From positions 2,839,001-2,903,000 of the forward strand of contig NC_061790.1 of the NCBI RefSeq assembly GCF_022458985.1: a stretch of DNA of 64,000 nucleotides, read 5' to 3'. Positions within the stretch are counted from its first letter, which is position 1; each line of letters starts with the position of its first letter. Shown here one piece after another: positions 10,646-21,609 of the stretch. The notes under the pieces are model-generated. The model was not told where the DNA came from and made no database searches. It saw only the letters and a list, made by a program, of their open reading frames with translations. The DNA comes from Mugil cephalus (Eukaryota; Chordata; Actinopteri; Mugiliformes; Mugilidae). The position numbers and the translations under genes were made by a program.

Positions 10646-12923
10646 TCAGTGGAGTCTGACTATAGCAGAAGGGACTCCAGGGTTTTCATACATCATTGAA
10701 CCTTCACCTTCATCATTCAGCACCTGTGGGAAACAACACCACAAACAAACGTCACAAACACTGGTTTTACTCTGTCAAGTTGGACCTGTAAAAATGTTTG
10801 AATGTTCAGGGTTTAAACTCACAGCGTTTTCTTCCATCTGTGCCTTGTTCTCTGAAAAGACAAATGAGAGAGTCCACTTTAGCTTCAACAGACAAACTCC
10901 AGGTTCATCAAAAGCTTTTTCTGACTAAAACTTCCATCTGTGAATGTTCTCACCTTTACTTTTAATCCACATGAGGACAGCAACAACAGCTATTAAGAGT
11001 GCTGCTAAACCCACAGACACAATGATGGAGATCAACAAATGGGAAGAATGTGAATGTGTTTTGGCTTCAGGGTGTTGTTCTGTGGAGAAAATAAGATGCG
11101 TTCAAGGTGTGATAAATACATGTTGTAGATCTGAGCTGTTAAGAAGAGAGAACAAAATAAAAAGCAGTAAAATGTCATTTAAAGGCTGCTGTTAATCACA
11201 GACAGAAAGACATGTCCTGCTTTTACCTTGTGTTTTTTTTGTTGGTGGTGATTTTGTCGTTGCATGTCCACCTGAACAAAACCAATAGAAATCTTCAACC
11301 ATCAACCTTAACAGTAATTTACACACCAGAATGTTGTCATTCAAAAACATAGTATTGTGAATGACAATCTATATTTTATGCATACAGTAGAGAAAACACA
11401 ACAGGATTTCATGAAACACAACGTGTGTTTTTGGAAATGTCGTTGTGTCTTTTGTAATGTCGTTGTGTTTTCAACTTAAGGGCCACACATTCAACCAACC
11501 ACCTATTGGCCAATCTATGCCTGCTTAACTTCCCCAAATGTCCACATACTTTTTCCCTTCACACAACAGCGGAGATCTAAAGGTGCATTGACCAGCTGAA
11601 TGAAGCAGAAACAACGTGAAAGAAGACTGAGGCTGAGTCAGAGAAAATCTAAACCAACAGCCAAGAGTCAGTCTGATATTCAGAAGAATGAATTAAAAAG
11701 ATGAGACGAACAGAGAGAAAGACACGTCCTGCTTTTACCTTGTGTTGTTTTTGTTGGTGGTGATTTTGTCGTTGCATCTTCACCTGTAAAAAAGACAAAA
11801 AAACGATAGAAATCTTCAAACATCAGTACAATGAAACAGACTCTGTGTTACTTTTACTTTATAGATGATAGAAACAGCCCTCAGTCCTCACCTGAGGACT
11901 GAGGGCTGAAGGTGAACAGCTGAACGCCATCAGTGTAAATATTTGTCACTTTACACTTCAATAACTCATAAATGCTCTGATTAAGGTGAGATGATGGAAA
12001 TGTCACGGTGTCAGAACAAGGTCCTGGCGATATTTGCATGTCTGGTATTTCCTCTTCATCCTCATACAGCCACTCCACTGTGTGACTACATGGATAATAA
12101 TCCAACACAGAGCAGGACCAGATGACTTTGTCATTGTCCTCACGTTCAGTCACTGGAGAAGATGGAGACATAGAGATAGAAAGACAACAAGAGGAAAATG
12201 AACTTCATCACTGTGATCATAATTATTGTCATGTTTCACTATGTTGTTCTAATGAGACAGTTTGACCTGGAAACATTATGATGGAAATACTCACTGTTCA
12301 TGACAGACAGACTAACCCTAATCCCTGCTCCTTGTTGTCGTCCTGATTTGAACTTTCTGCAGGTGTAAAGACCAACACCATCATCTGTGACCTTCTTTAT
12401 AACTAGAGAACAGTTTGTTGTAACTCTCAGTCTGTCTGGTTTAGATCTGATCTCTCCAAATTCAACCAGAACTACTGTTTCTTCTTCTATTGAATCCATG
12501 TACGTCCAGCTAGTACCGTCACAGTTCTTCTGTCCATCTATCACATTTCCACAAGACAAAGTGACATCATGTCCAAATCTGGCAGTGACAGATGAAGGTT
12601 GTCCAGTTGTTGCTGTTGAGACAAAGACACAAATATGTAAAATGTGCCTTTACTTTAGAGGAGCTGTCATGGCCTCCACTTTCCTTACAGTCTATGATAG
12701 TAAGTATGAGGATCATTTAGAGTCAAAACAAGTTTGTGTCTCATCTTTGGTTTCCAACAACTTAAACATGTCTGTGTGGGTTAAAGGAAGAACACTGAAT
12801 GAACTAACATCAGTGATATTAATGCAGTGATGGAACTGAATGTGTTCTCTATGTATCCTTACCTGGAAACTGAAGCATCAGGATCAGGAATAAAGACATT
12901 TGAATCCATCTGAATTCAACCAT
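10646..12923 (-). CDS. Two-Ig-domain membrane receptor with duplicated stalk exon, gene D (320 aa)
   Basis: Minus-strand exons: leader 12923-12863 (61 nt), V domain 12612-12295 (318), second Ig 12152-11892 (261), stalk 1 11783-11739 (45), stalk 2 11271-11227 (45), membrane 11079-10954 (126), cytoplasmic 10851-10823 (29), last 10723-10646 (78, TGA). Total is 963 nt, or 320 residues. The V domain keeps both Cys pairs (NCDGTSW and TNCSLVIKK); its strand-F motif is DDGVGLYTC. The second domain ends in FTFSPQSSG. The two stalk exons encode near-identical Thr/Lys/Pro-rich peptides (ATTKSPPTKTTQ and ATTKSPPTKKTQ), likely O-glycosylated and the product of one tandem exon duplication. The membrane helix (ISIIVSVGLAALLIAVVAV) has no charged residue. 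The tail has SMMYENPG, again a YxN motif. D lies tail-to-tail with C. Confidence 0.87.
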
Positions 12924-14211
12924 TGCTCTTCTCTGTCTCTCACGTCCTATTCTCTCGTCCTCGTGTTGACGAATGACACAGTCTCTGAAGAGGTTTCTTC
13001 TTAAAAAAAATTACTCTAACATGTGACTGATGTGGTTTATTTTGCCACTTCCCCAAAGAGACTTTGTGAGGAAGTGCAGTTTAATTCGCCAGGTTTTTCA
13101 GTTTCACAAAAATTCCCTAATTTCCTTTACGCTAAGGTCTCTAGCATTTGTGCTCTGTTTCCTGGTTGTTTTTACACTTTTTCATAAACCCACTATGATT
13201 AACTATAGCTCACAACTTTTCACTGGCCTGTATAAACCAGCTTAGTTATTTGTGAAAATGATAAATTTGAAGCTTTGTTTGCTCATCACAGCCATAGGAA
13301 GCGTAAGAAAAAGCTGTGGCAAGGGGGTTGAGAATGCACGGTATCCAGCTTTCATCATTCATTATAATGTGTATGCAATAAACCTCTTTACCTGGAACTG
13401 TACTTAAATACAAATACAAAAAAGTCACATCTAGCAATAACACCTAGTTCACACATACGAGCAATGCAAATAGTATCATCATGTGGAGTGCTGGTCCACT
13501 GTTTTTGTACATGTCATCATATTAGTTATAAAATATGTTTCTGAATATGTTTTTCAGACTCTGGGTCTGCGACTTTTTATATTTTGATTCCCACTAATTT
13601 CCTTTGCGGCCTAACCCTAACCCTAACCCTAACCCTAGCCCTAAACATTTGAATAGATGCAGCTCAACAATGCCTCAGGTCAAATGAGTTCCTACTGCTG
13701 TTTAAAATATCAGGTGTCACCTCAGTTCTCCTCAACCCACCTCTATTTTAGTGTTTTCCCACTTATTCACTTTTTAGCCCAATCTTTTACTCTTACTGTT
13801 GCATTTTCATCACTTTTTTTCTCATCCAGCTGCAACAGTGGACTCTCCTTCAATATGACAACACAAAACAGGAAAGTGACTAATTTCCCGTCAAGGGAAG
13901 AAGAAGAAGTTCGTTAGTTGCAAGAGGCAGGCAAACAATCAAACTTGCCAACGGTTTAACGCTACCAGCAACCAGTCAGTGCACACGTAATTCTCCACAT
14001 TAAAGTTTGAAAACCTTTCTTCCTGTCTGTATGAAGTTCCTGTTTAGGATTTGGCCTGCTGTCAGATTTTATTTTAAATTGTTACTGTAGTGGTAGTTTT
14101 GTAAAAAAAAAAAAATTAAAAAAAAATCTTTTTTACTAAATACTCCAATCTCCACCCCCCATCACCATACTTGCTAATTTTGCTAACGTAACTTGCTAAT
14201 CTCAGTTACTT
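12924..14211. other. Upstream region of gene D
   Basis: The first 150 bp match the promoter block of A-C, including a plus-strand GAGGAAGTG at 13068 and a degraded minus-strand copy at 13046. Positions 13540-13810 match 5310-5590 upstream of gene B, including the CCCTAA run. The rest (13860-14211) is AT-rich with an A/T homopolymer stretch near 14100-14135. No gene is seen. Confidence 0.55.
13611..13646 (+). repeat. Interstitial telomere-like CCCTAA run
   Basis: Five to six CCCTAA units, four of them perfect and consecutive. It is the cleanest telomere-like run in the window and lies in the block shared with the B/C junction. Confidence 0.85.
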
Positions 14212-14437
14212 CATTCAGTGGCTTGATGATGATACTATGCTTTGATTGGCTGATGCCAAGGAGTGGGTGTGGCTTTCCTTGATATAGACCTGGCCAATGA
14301 CAGGTGAGCAGTGTCATACAGCAGCCTCACCTGATTGGTTTCATCATTCTTCTTTTTTTCTCTACTTGACCATCTTGAGGACAACATTGTGCAGTATCGT
14401 ATTTCACCACTATTTTGCAAGGTAACATCAGGTAACA
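14212..14437 (+). repeat. Third copy of the C/D spacer
   Basis: The sequence from CAGTGGCTTGATGATGAT through TGATTGGCTGATGCCAAGGAG to CACTATTTTGCAAGGTAACAT matches about 9820-10080 in the same orientation. It abuts the truncated receptor relic E directly, so the junction near 14430 is a deletion or recombination breakpoint. Confidence 0.75.
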
Positions 14438-14442
14438 TTCAC

Positions 14443-14678
14443 AGTGTTTTCTTCCATCTGTGTCTTGTTCCCTGAAAAGACAAATGAGAGAGTCCACTTT
14501 AGCTTCAACAGCCAAACTTCTGACTAAAACTTTCATCTGTGAATGTCCTCACCTTTAGTTTTAATCCACATGTTGACTGTAACAACAGATATTAAGAGTG
14601 CTGCTAAACCCACAGACACGATGATGGATCTCAACAAATGGGAAGAATCTGAATGTGTTTTGGCTTCAGGGTTTTGTT
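14443..14678 (-). pseudogene. Truncated receptor relic E (membrane and first cytoplasmic exons only)
   Basis: Minus-strand exon 14678-14553 (126 nt) is a membrane exon nearly identical to those of B and C. Exon 14471-14443 (29 nt) is the first cytoplasmic exon. Both keep good splice sites and are open. The last exon is missing, replaced by the C/D-type spacer. On the other side, Ig exons are absent and transposon-like sequence begins within about 150 bp. It cannot encode a receptor as it stands. Confidence 0.8.
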
Positions 14679-14809
14679 CTGTGCAGAAAATAAGATGCAT
14701 TCAAGGTGTGATAAATACATGCAGAGATACATGTTGTAGATCTGAGCTGTTAAGAAGAAAGAACAAAAGAAAATGTAGTAAAATGTCATTTTAAGTTTGC
14801 TATTACAGT

Positions 14810-15870
14810 TCTTCTCAACTGGTACTTGAGACACAATGACCACATGGTGTAACTCATGCCCCAACCCCCTGAACCAATTCTGCTAAACTACAAGCACACT
14901 TTACACTCTCTTTCAAGAAACTTTACACAATTCTCTGCATTTGCCCCAATTTTCATGAAGAAAATGTCTTGTAACAAGGAACACACTGTCGTTCAAAATT
15001 CTAAAGCTAACTGTCCTACTATGCACACTGGTTCATCACATGGACGAACACCTCTCACACAGTTTTACAATTAGCGATCAGAGCTTTAGCATGAAAGGGC
15101 AACAGTTGAGCTCTTCTGTTTTGGAGCAATGGATACCACCACTGGAAACAAAGGAAGAGCCAGAGGAGTGAGAGGAAAGAGGGGGAGTGTGATATTCTTA
15201 TGTGTGTTTCAGAGAGTCCTTGAGCTGGTGGCTGCATTGGAGCACCAGTCCATCTTCACTGATGAGGTTGGATTCAACCTCACAAAAAAATGAAAGAGGG
15301 GAAGGAATACCATCAGCCAACATGCCATTGTTGAAGTCCCTGGTCAGCGTGGAGGGAACATCAGAATGTGCGCAGCGATTACCCACCATGGCGTCACCCA
15401 TCAGTATGCTACCCTTGGCCCCTACAACACTGCCCATCTGATCACATTCCTGGACACCCTACACAACACACTCACTCCGCCAGATCAGATAGATGGCCCA
15501 GAGCAGCTCAGGTACATTGACATTTGGGACGACATGAGTTTCCATCGGGCTGCTCTGGTTCGTAACTGATTCACTCCCATACCCACGCTTTTTAGTCGTT
15601 TAGCTCCCTCCATATTCTCCATTCCTCAATCCAGCGCCACCCATGCCTGCACCCCAGACTTTCACAGCGCTACCCATGCCTGCACCCCGGATTGTCGCAG
15701 CACCACCCATGCCTGCACCCCGGATTGTCGCAGCACCATCCATGCCTTCGCCTCAGACTTTCGCAGCGCCACCTATGCCTGCACCCCAACAATGCTACGC
15801 TATGGTAAACAGAGACACATCAAGCACTAGGACCAAGCTGAAAACAGCCCCCTGTTTCCCTTAGTTTAGA
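14810..15870 (+). mobile_element. Decayed IS630/Tc1-like DNA transposon
   Basis: From 15252 the reading IFTDEVGFNL, a stop at 15291, then EVPGQRGGNI, LGPYNTAHLITFLD and IWDDMSFHRAALV matches the catalytic core of the IS630/Tc1-like DDE transposases common in fish genomes. The first Asp (in FTDEVG) and second Asp (in IWDD) are visible. The region of the third acidic residue is lost after a stop at 15567. A 33-bp tandem repeat lies in the region where the C-terminal part should be. Ends are uncertain; the left end is probably near 14810, where similarity to the receptor locus stops. Confidence 0.7.
15642..15790 (+). repeat. 33-bp minisatellite in the transposon remnant
   Basis: About 4.5 copies of a 33-bp unit beginning CATGCCTGCACCCC, with internal ATTGTCGCAGCACC or ACTTTCGCAGCGCC variants. 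The unit is a multiple of three and reads as repeats of an Ala/Pro-rich 11-mer (MPAPQTFAAPP type). Confidence 0.85.
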
Positions 15871-17471
15871 CCCATTTCTTGTGTGATTGCCCGTCCCCGC
15901 TGTCACTCCATCAGGTTGTAAACAGCACTAGGACTTGACACTGGTCTACTAGTTGCTGAAGAGTCCCTGTTAATCCGCTGCTGTAAATTGGGCGTTTGTT
16001 TTGCCTGGTTCACGTCAGCTAGAAGGATTGTAATATCAGAGGTTTCATTTACAATAATGAATGAATCGGTGTGTGTGAGTGTGTGTGTGTAAATGTGTGT
16101 GTGTGTGTGTGTGTCTGTGTGTGTTTGGTAATTAGCCACAGCCATGATGTCTAAAAAAAAAAAAGAAAGAAATCAGAGACTTCTTTAGAAGTCAAAGTGC
16201 AAGAAATGCGTTACAGACATGAGACAACATGTGTTTGGAAGCTTTGAATGAGTTGATTATGTTGACACTTCTGTATTCTGTGTTCCCTTTTCCTTTTGCT
16301 TTTCATTTACATAAAAAATAGGATTTTCTTCCATATAACTGCCTAAAAATTACAGTGGTTCTCCGTTACACTAATTTCGAATAAAATTAATTACTTGACT
16401 ACTTACACTGAATTATGGACATTTTATTAAATTTCTCCCACCTGTGATATTCCAGTCCACCACTGTGGTGGTGCTATGTAAATGAGGTCTGTTTACCATA
16501 TATTCAAAAAAATACGTGTACAATTGGTGATACTGAGCTGGAGTGAAGTTGACTAACAAGGTGAAACACAGAATCGGGTGATAATGTTTAGCTACATGCT
16601 TTACAACCAGTCAAACCAAAAAATGAAACAGTAAACTTAAAAGTAGCAATAGAAAACTAGAAGAACTACTAGAAAACACAGTGAACTAAAAGAATTAGAG
16701 TTTTATTAAAAATACTTGTGTTGTTTTTTTTGTGTATTCATTACACACACATCTCTCCAATGTTTCCCTGTCCCTGATAGCCTACTGGTTAAATCTCAGT
16801 CCACCATTCAGCAGACCAGGATTCCATTCCCAGTCGAGGCCCTACCACTTTCCACTTTCCTTACTCTCCCCCTAACCCTAACTTTACAAACTTTAATTAA
16901 CAAAACACAACAATAAACAATGATAGGGAGTTCCTCAAGGATTGATCCTGGGGCCTCTTTTGTTCCATCTGCATGCATGTAAAGCAGTAAAATGTATGGC
17001 CATAGTAATATGGACAATTAGAAATCCTACTTGTGCAACATAACTAAGCTATTCTAAACTTTTCAGAACTAATTTTAAGAATCCAGCTTTCCCTCAGAAT
17101 TTCCTAAGGTTTTCTCCTCCGTCCCTCAAGCTCTTACTCTTTAGCATTTCATCTAAACTAACTGAGCTGCACTCAGTAGCCATAGCAGTGTGAGGAAATT
17201 GCCTACGAATGTGAACAAACCGCTGTTGCTTTGCGGCTTGTCATGCTCTGTTGCACAAACCCATCGGTCGAAAAAGTCCCTATTTTCAATTCAAAGGCTG
17301 ACTTCCTGCACTTGTGTAAATTCTTCAACTTTCAAAATAGATACGAACCAGTGAAGACTTCTCATTACAAAGAGGAAGCAAATGGTTACAAATCACAGGG
17401 AGCACATTCTTCTTTTTTTCAGGTCGGGCGTAATGGCAGAGATGAAAGGGCAGACATATATCTATAGCACC
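15871..17471. other. Gene-poor interval before gene F
   Basis: Contains a (TG)n microsatellite, AT-rich sequence at 16270-16720 and a short CCCTAA-like run near 16867. The proximal promoter of gene F must lie in 17200-17471, but I see no clear TATA box. No gene found. Confidence 0.5.
16069..16124 (+). repeat. (TG)n microsatellite
   Basis: Interrupted TG dinucleotide tract. Confidence 0.85.
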
Positions 17472-20400
17472 ATGGCTGGATTCAGATGCATTAAAATGCT
17501 TGCATTTCCGCTTCTGGCTCTACATCTTACAGGTAAGGATACCACCTGTGACACCCGGAAACCTCTGTTGGATCTATAATAATCTTTCCTTTTTTGTTTC
17601 TTTCTGGTCTTTGCAGTAGCAGTAAGTCAAGTCTTAGTCGTAAGAAATGGAGATGAAGCTTCTCTGCCTTGTCGGAGTGTGAATGAGGCTCAGCATGTAT
17701 GTGACAGAAGTGACTGGCTCTTCTTGAGTCCAGGAAGCAGCAACACAGCAACACTATTTCAGCTTGGACACGTTCAAAGAAATGTAGACAGGCTGAGTGT
17801 CACAGCGAACTGTTCTCTGGTGATTAAGAACACCACAGCTGAGGATGTTGGTTTCTACACCTGCCGAACTTTCTACCAACCTGGAAACAGACAAAAATAC
17901 AAAGATGCTAATGTTAATCTGTTTCTTGTCAACAGTGAGTATTCGCACGGTGGCATTTTGTCTTGTTCGACTGACATACTCTAATATTGCAATATGTTCT
18001 AATTTCACCTTAATATTCTTCACCAGTGGCCAAACATGAGGACAACGAGCGGGTGGAGTTGTCCTGCTCTCTAAGAGCCAATCGGGATCGTCACATCACA
18101 CTGAAGTGGCAGTATGACGGTGAAACTGTGGGGGACGATGACAACATGGTGACACAAGACGTCTCCTCAGTGGCTGTGACATTTCCTGCCAATGGCAATC
18201 AGAAATCAGAGTTATTCAAGTGTTACTTAAAAGATGAACACACTGAAATGGTATTCATCTTCAGCTATCCATCGTCAGGTGAGAAACCAAGGATGTAATG
18301 ATTCAACTGATTCAGATTCAATGTGTTTATTGTCATATGTGCAGTGAAAACAGGAGTTCACTCCATATAACGTTTGGCAATTTACTAGCAACACCAAATA
18401 AAGGGCAAAATATAACAAAAAACAAGGTGCAAGAGAAATTTGTTAACCCTCCTATTGTTCATTGGGGTCTATTTGATCCTATTCAGGGTTTAACGTCTCT
18501 GAATATATGATTAACAACTTTGTTTTTGCTTCATATTTAATGATTTTCACTAATTTAACGGGGACATCGGCCCCGACATAATATATTTTATTATTCTTGA
18601 TAATAGTTGTAGGATAGTTGAGGATTTAGGATCCTTCTGTACTTTTTGTTGGGTTTTGTTGGTGCTGATTTTATTTTTAATACTAATGCTGTACTTTTTT
18701 TTTGCTTGTTTGTTTTTTAATTAGACAATGACAGTAAAGGCGTCTCATTCTTTTTGTCCAGGAAAAGATGCAACAACAGCGTCAACAACAACAACAACAA
18801 CAAGATCAGTTGATAAAAGGTCCAGGACCAACCTCACAGCTCCTGATTTCACAAAACCTCTACAATTAGGTAGCCATTGCAAATGATTTTATCTCTTTTA
18901 CATATTTTCTCCTGTGGTTCTCTTTTAATAATGTTTGTCCCTTTAACAGCTCTTCCCTTCAAAGTTCACCTTCTTCTCTTATTGTGACTTCTAGGTTGGT
19001 GGTTAGTGGTGGTTGTGGGTTCAGTAGCACTCCTCACTGTGGTTGCGGTGGTTGTGGTGGTTGTGGTTGTAAGATATAAACGAACTAAAGGTGAGAACTT
19101 TGACTCATTACAATTTTTCCCATTTTAAAAATATGTCCTGAATGAGATGGATTTTTTTCTTGGTTACCAAAGTAGACTTTACCTCTGTTTTCTTTCAGGG
19201 GAAAAAGTACAAGTGGATGACAATGCAGTAAGTTTTAAAATGACCCTAATGTTCTGGTGGTGAAGTATGAAGGTGGGATGAGGGGGTCGGTTAGCTTAGC
19301 TTAAAAAATGAATCAATCAATCAATAAATGACTAAAATACAACATACCAGTGCGACTACTTCCTGGCATACGATGCTTTTTCCGGCCATGCACCACGTGA
19401 GACATTCACTGCCAAGAAATGGTTTTCAACACGTTTTAAAAGTGCAAATTGGGGTCTTTTGAGAACGGAAAGTTTTATCATCAGGGGAGAAATGGGAAGG
19501 AAGTTGATGCAGCTTGAGTACATCTGAGTAAAATTAAAGTGAGGAGCCGAGGATGAGAATGAAGAACTGAGAGCTCAGTGAAATGACTCGTGTTGTTGTG
19601 TTTTGTATGTTGTGTGTAGGCCGACCCTGAAGAAGGCGTTTCCTACGCCTCCATCAGCTTCACCAAGAAGACCGACAGTAAAGTCCTGGTAAGCTGCCTG
19701 CTTAGTTTTACTCATGATTTTTGTGTATATACTGTATATATTCTATATTTATGTCAAATTTCTATATATCTGTACCAAATAATTTGATATGAAGGTGGTC
19801 TATACTGCTTGTGTGTTCATGAAAATAAGTAATAAGTTGAGTTGGAAAAAGTTGGAAAAAAAATGTTTTACAAAGAAATAGGTGATACATTTTGTTTTAT
19901 TCTCAGACTATTTATTTTAGGAAATAATTTTCAGTGAGAAGCAGTCGTCAAAACCCGTTAAAGCCGTGCTGAGGGAGAGAGAATGACATAGTTACCGTTG
20001 CCTTCCTTTGTTTCCTCAGTTCCCAGATGATCAATAGATAAATAAATAAATCTGTAATGTAAGTTTAAAGGAGCAATGTTTAAAATTCTCCAGAAGGGGC
20101 CGCTGTTGTTTGTGCCAAACTGTTGTGAGATTTTGAGGCTGTGCAGCGACAGCATCCAGCAGCCATGGCCCAGTGTTCACGCACTCCATGAACTCTTATT
20201 TTATAACAGTCTAACAATGTTCCCGTTTAAAGCCTGTCGCTGACATACCTGGTCTGGTTTGTGATGAACACCTGTTGCCGGATTACTAAGCTCCCAATTT
20301 GGCTCCGCTTTTTCAGTTGATTCATAATTTTTTTCATGGAGCATTTGCCCACATTGGCCAGTGTGTCACTGACGGTATGGGAGGATATCTGTAACAAAAA

Positions 20401-21190
20401 AAAAAGAAACGAACAGAGGAAAAAAACAACTCATATTGAAACTTCTGTAAATAAAACTTGACCAACGTAAGAGTCATTGCAGACCACACATGTATGACAC
20501 ACGGAAAGTATTTATTGGACACATTTGGATATTTACAGAATTTAAAAAAAAAAAAAGAATGCTTCATCGAGTAATGTTTAGTTTCAAAAAGAAAATGCGT
20601 GAACACCTCCTCGCTACAATAACAGCAGCCATGTGTGTGCAAGGACGTATAGTACAAACCGTTTGCACGTCCTTTTGACACGTGTTAAATATAGACGCAC
20701 TTTCTATGAGGTATATTCATTGAGGTAAAAGTGCTACCTGGATGCCGACGTGCTATTTTGCGCCTTTGGAATTTGCATCCCTAGTTACAGTGTTTTGCAA
20801 TGAGTTTGCAGATGTTTTTATACACACAAACCTTCAGTAGATCTGGCCCTTAGAGTGTATTCAAGACGTTTTGCCGGTGACTTTCTAGACTTTCTAGAAT
20901 GAGACTAATCCTAGAAAAGAAAGGTGCAGCAAACGTAACTTTTCCACAATTACATCATGACAAAAACATAGCATTTATAGCATTTGTCAGATTGTTAATG
21001 TATCTATGTTGTGTGAATAATTCACACTCTATATGGCGCTGTCTCCCTTTTCCCCTCTCAGCTACCAGTTCATGATGATGATGCAGGTGATGCAGTGACC
21101 TACAGCACCTTGAAACTGTCGTCCTCTTCTAGAGGAGTCTGTGCTGATCCCAGCGACGTCTACGCGACCATCAACAAAGGAGTCAGATAA
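17472..21190 (+). CDS. Two-Ig-domain receptor with ITIM-like tail, gene F (353 aa)
   Basis: Exons: leader 17472-17532 (61 nt), V 17617-17934 (318), second Ig 18027-18278 (252), stalk 18762-18869 (108), membrane 18995-19090 (96), cytoplasmic 19199-19227 (29), 19620-19688 (69), last 21062-21190 (129, TAA). Total is 1062 nt. I chose the ATG in ACCATGG at 17472 because it gives the family's 61-nt leader; an in-frame ATG lies upstream at 17433. The V domain has both Cys pairs (HVCDRSDW and ANCSLVIKN) and EDVGFYTC. The second domain has only the canonical pair and lacks the extra one of A-D. The stalk contains a poly-Thr stretch. The membrane segment is very Val-rich and ends in RYKRTKG. Tail: Y297 in VSYASI and Y325 in VTYSTL fit the ITIM pattern; Y345 is in DVYATI. 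The likely role is an inhibitory receptor recruiting SHP-type phosphatases; the ligand is unknown. Confidence 0.88.
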
Positions 21191-21603
21191 GGAAGAAGCG
21201 TTACCAGAGAACCGACATTGGATATGGATGTTTTTCAGAAAACTAAAACTGTACCAAGCAAGAAAAACTGGAAATTTATTTAAACTATGTTTATTTTAAA
21301 AACATAGCAGAAAGTAACACTTTGTAACCTTGAAATCTAGATTCTTGACCTGAATACGTGTTGTAGTGTCTCACACAAAAAAAGCTAGTGTCAGTCTGAC
21401 ACTTCTAATCTGCAGCTCCCACTCGGTAAAACCTCACCCTCATGGTGCGTTCACTGTTGTAAGGACGTCTTTTCTCCAGGAGAGGGCGTAGTAGGTTATG
21501 TAGTATGTCAGTAGTCAGAAGTCTCCTTTATGTGTTTACAGACTGCGTTCAGTAGATTACATTAGGTCATTCATTCCTGCTGATGTTAATATATTTTGTA
21601 CGA

Positions 21604-21609
21604 AATAAA
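21604..21609 (+). terminator. Polyadenylation signal of gene F
   Basis: AATAAA 414 bp after the gene F stop codon; another AATAAA follows at about 21716. Confidence 0.5.

Noticed and set aside
16770-16850. tRNA-like SINE head
   Set aside because: TAGCCTACTGGTTAAA and a weak B-box-like phrase are present, but the fold and spacing are poor and no tail was found.
18443-18660. Second TTAA element (TTAACCCTCCTATTGTT) in a gene F intron
   Set aside because: The left end looks like a known type of fish MITE, but no matching right end with TTAA was found, so it was not listed as an element.
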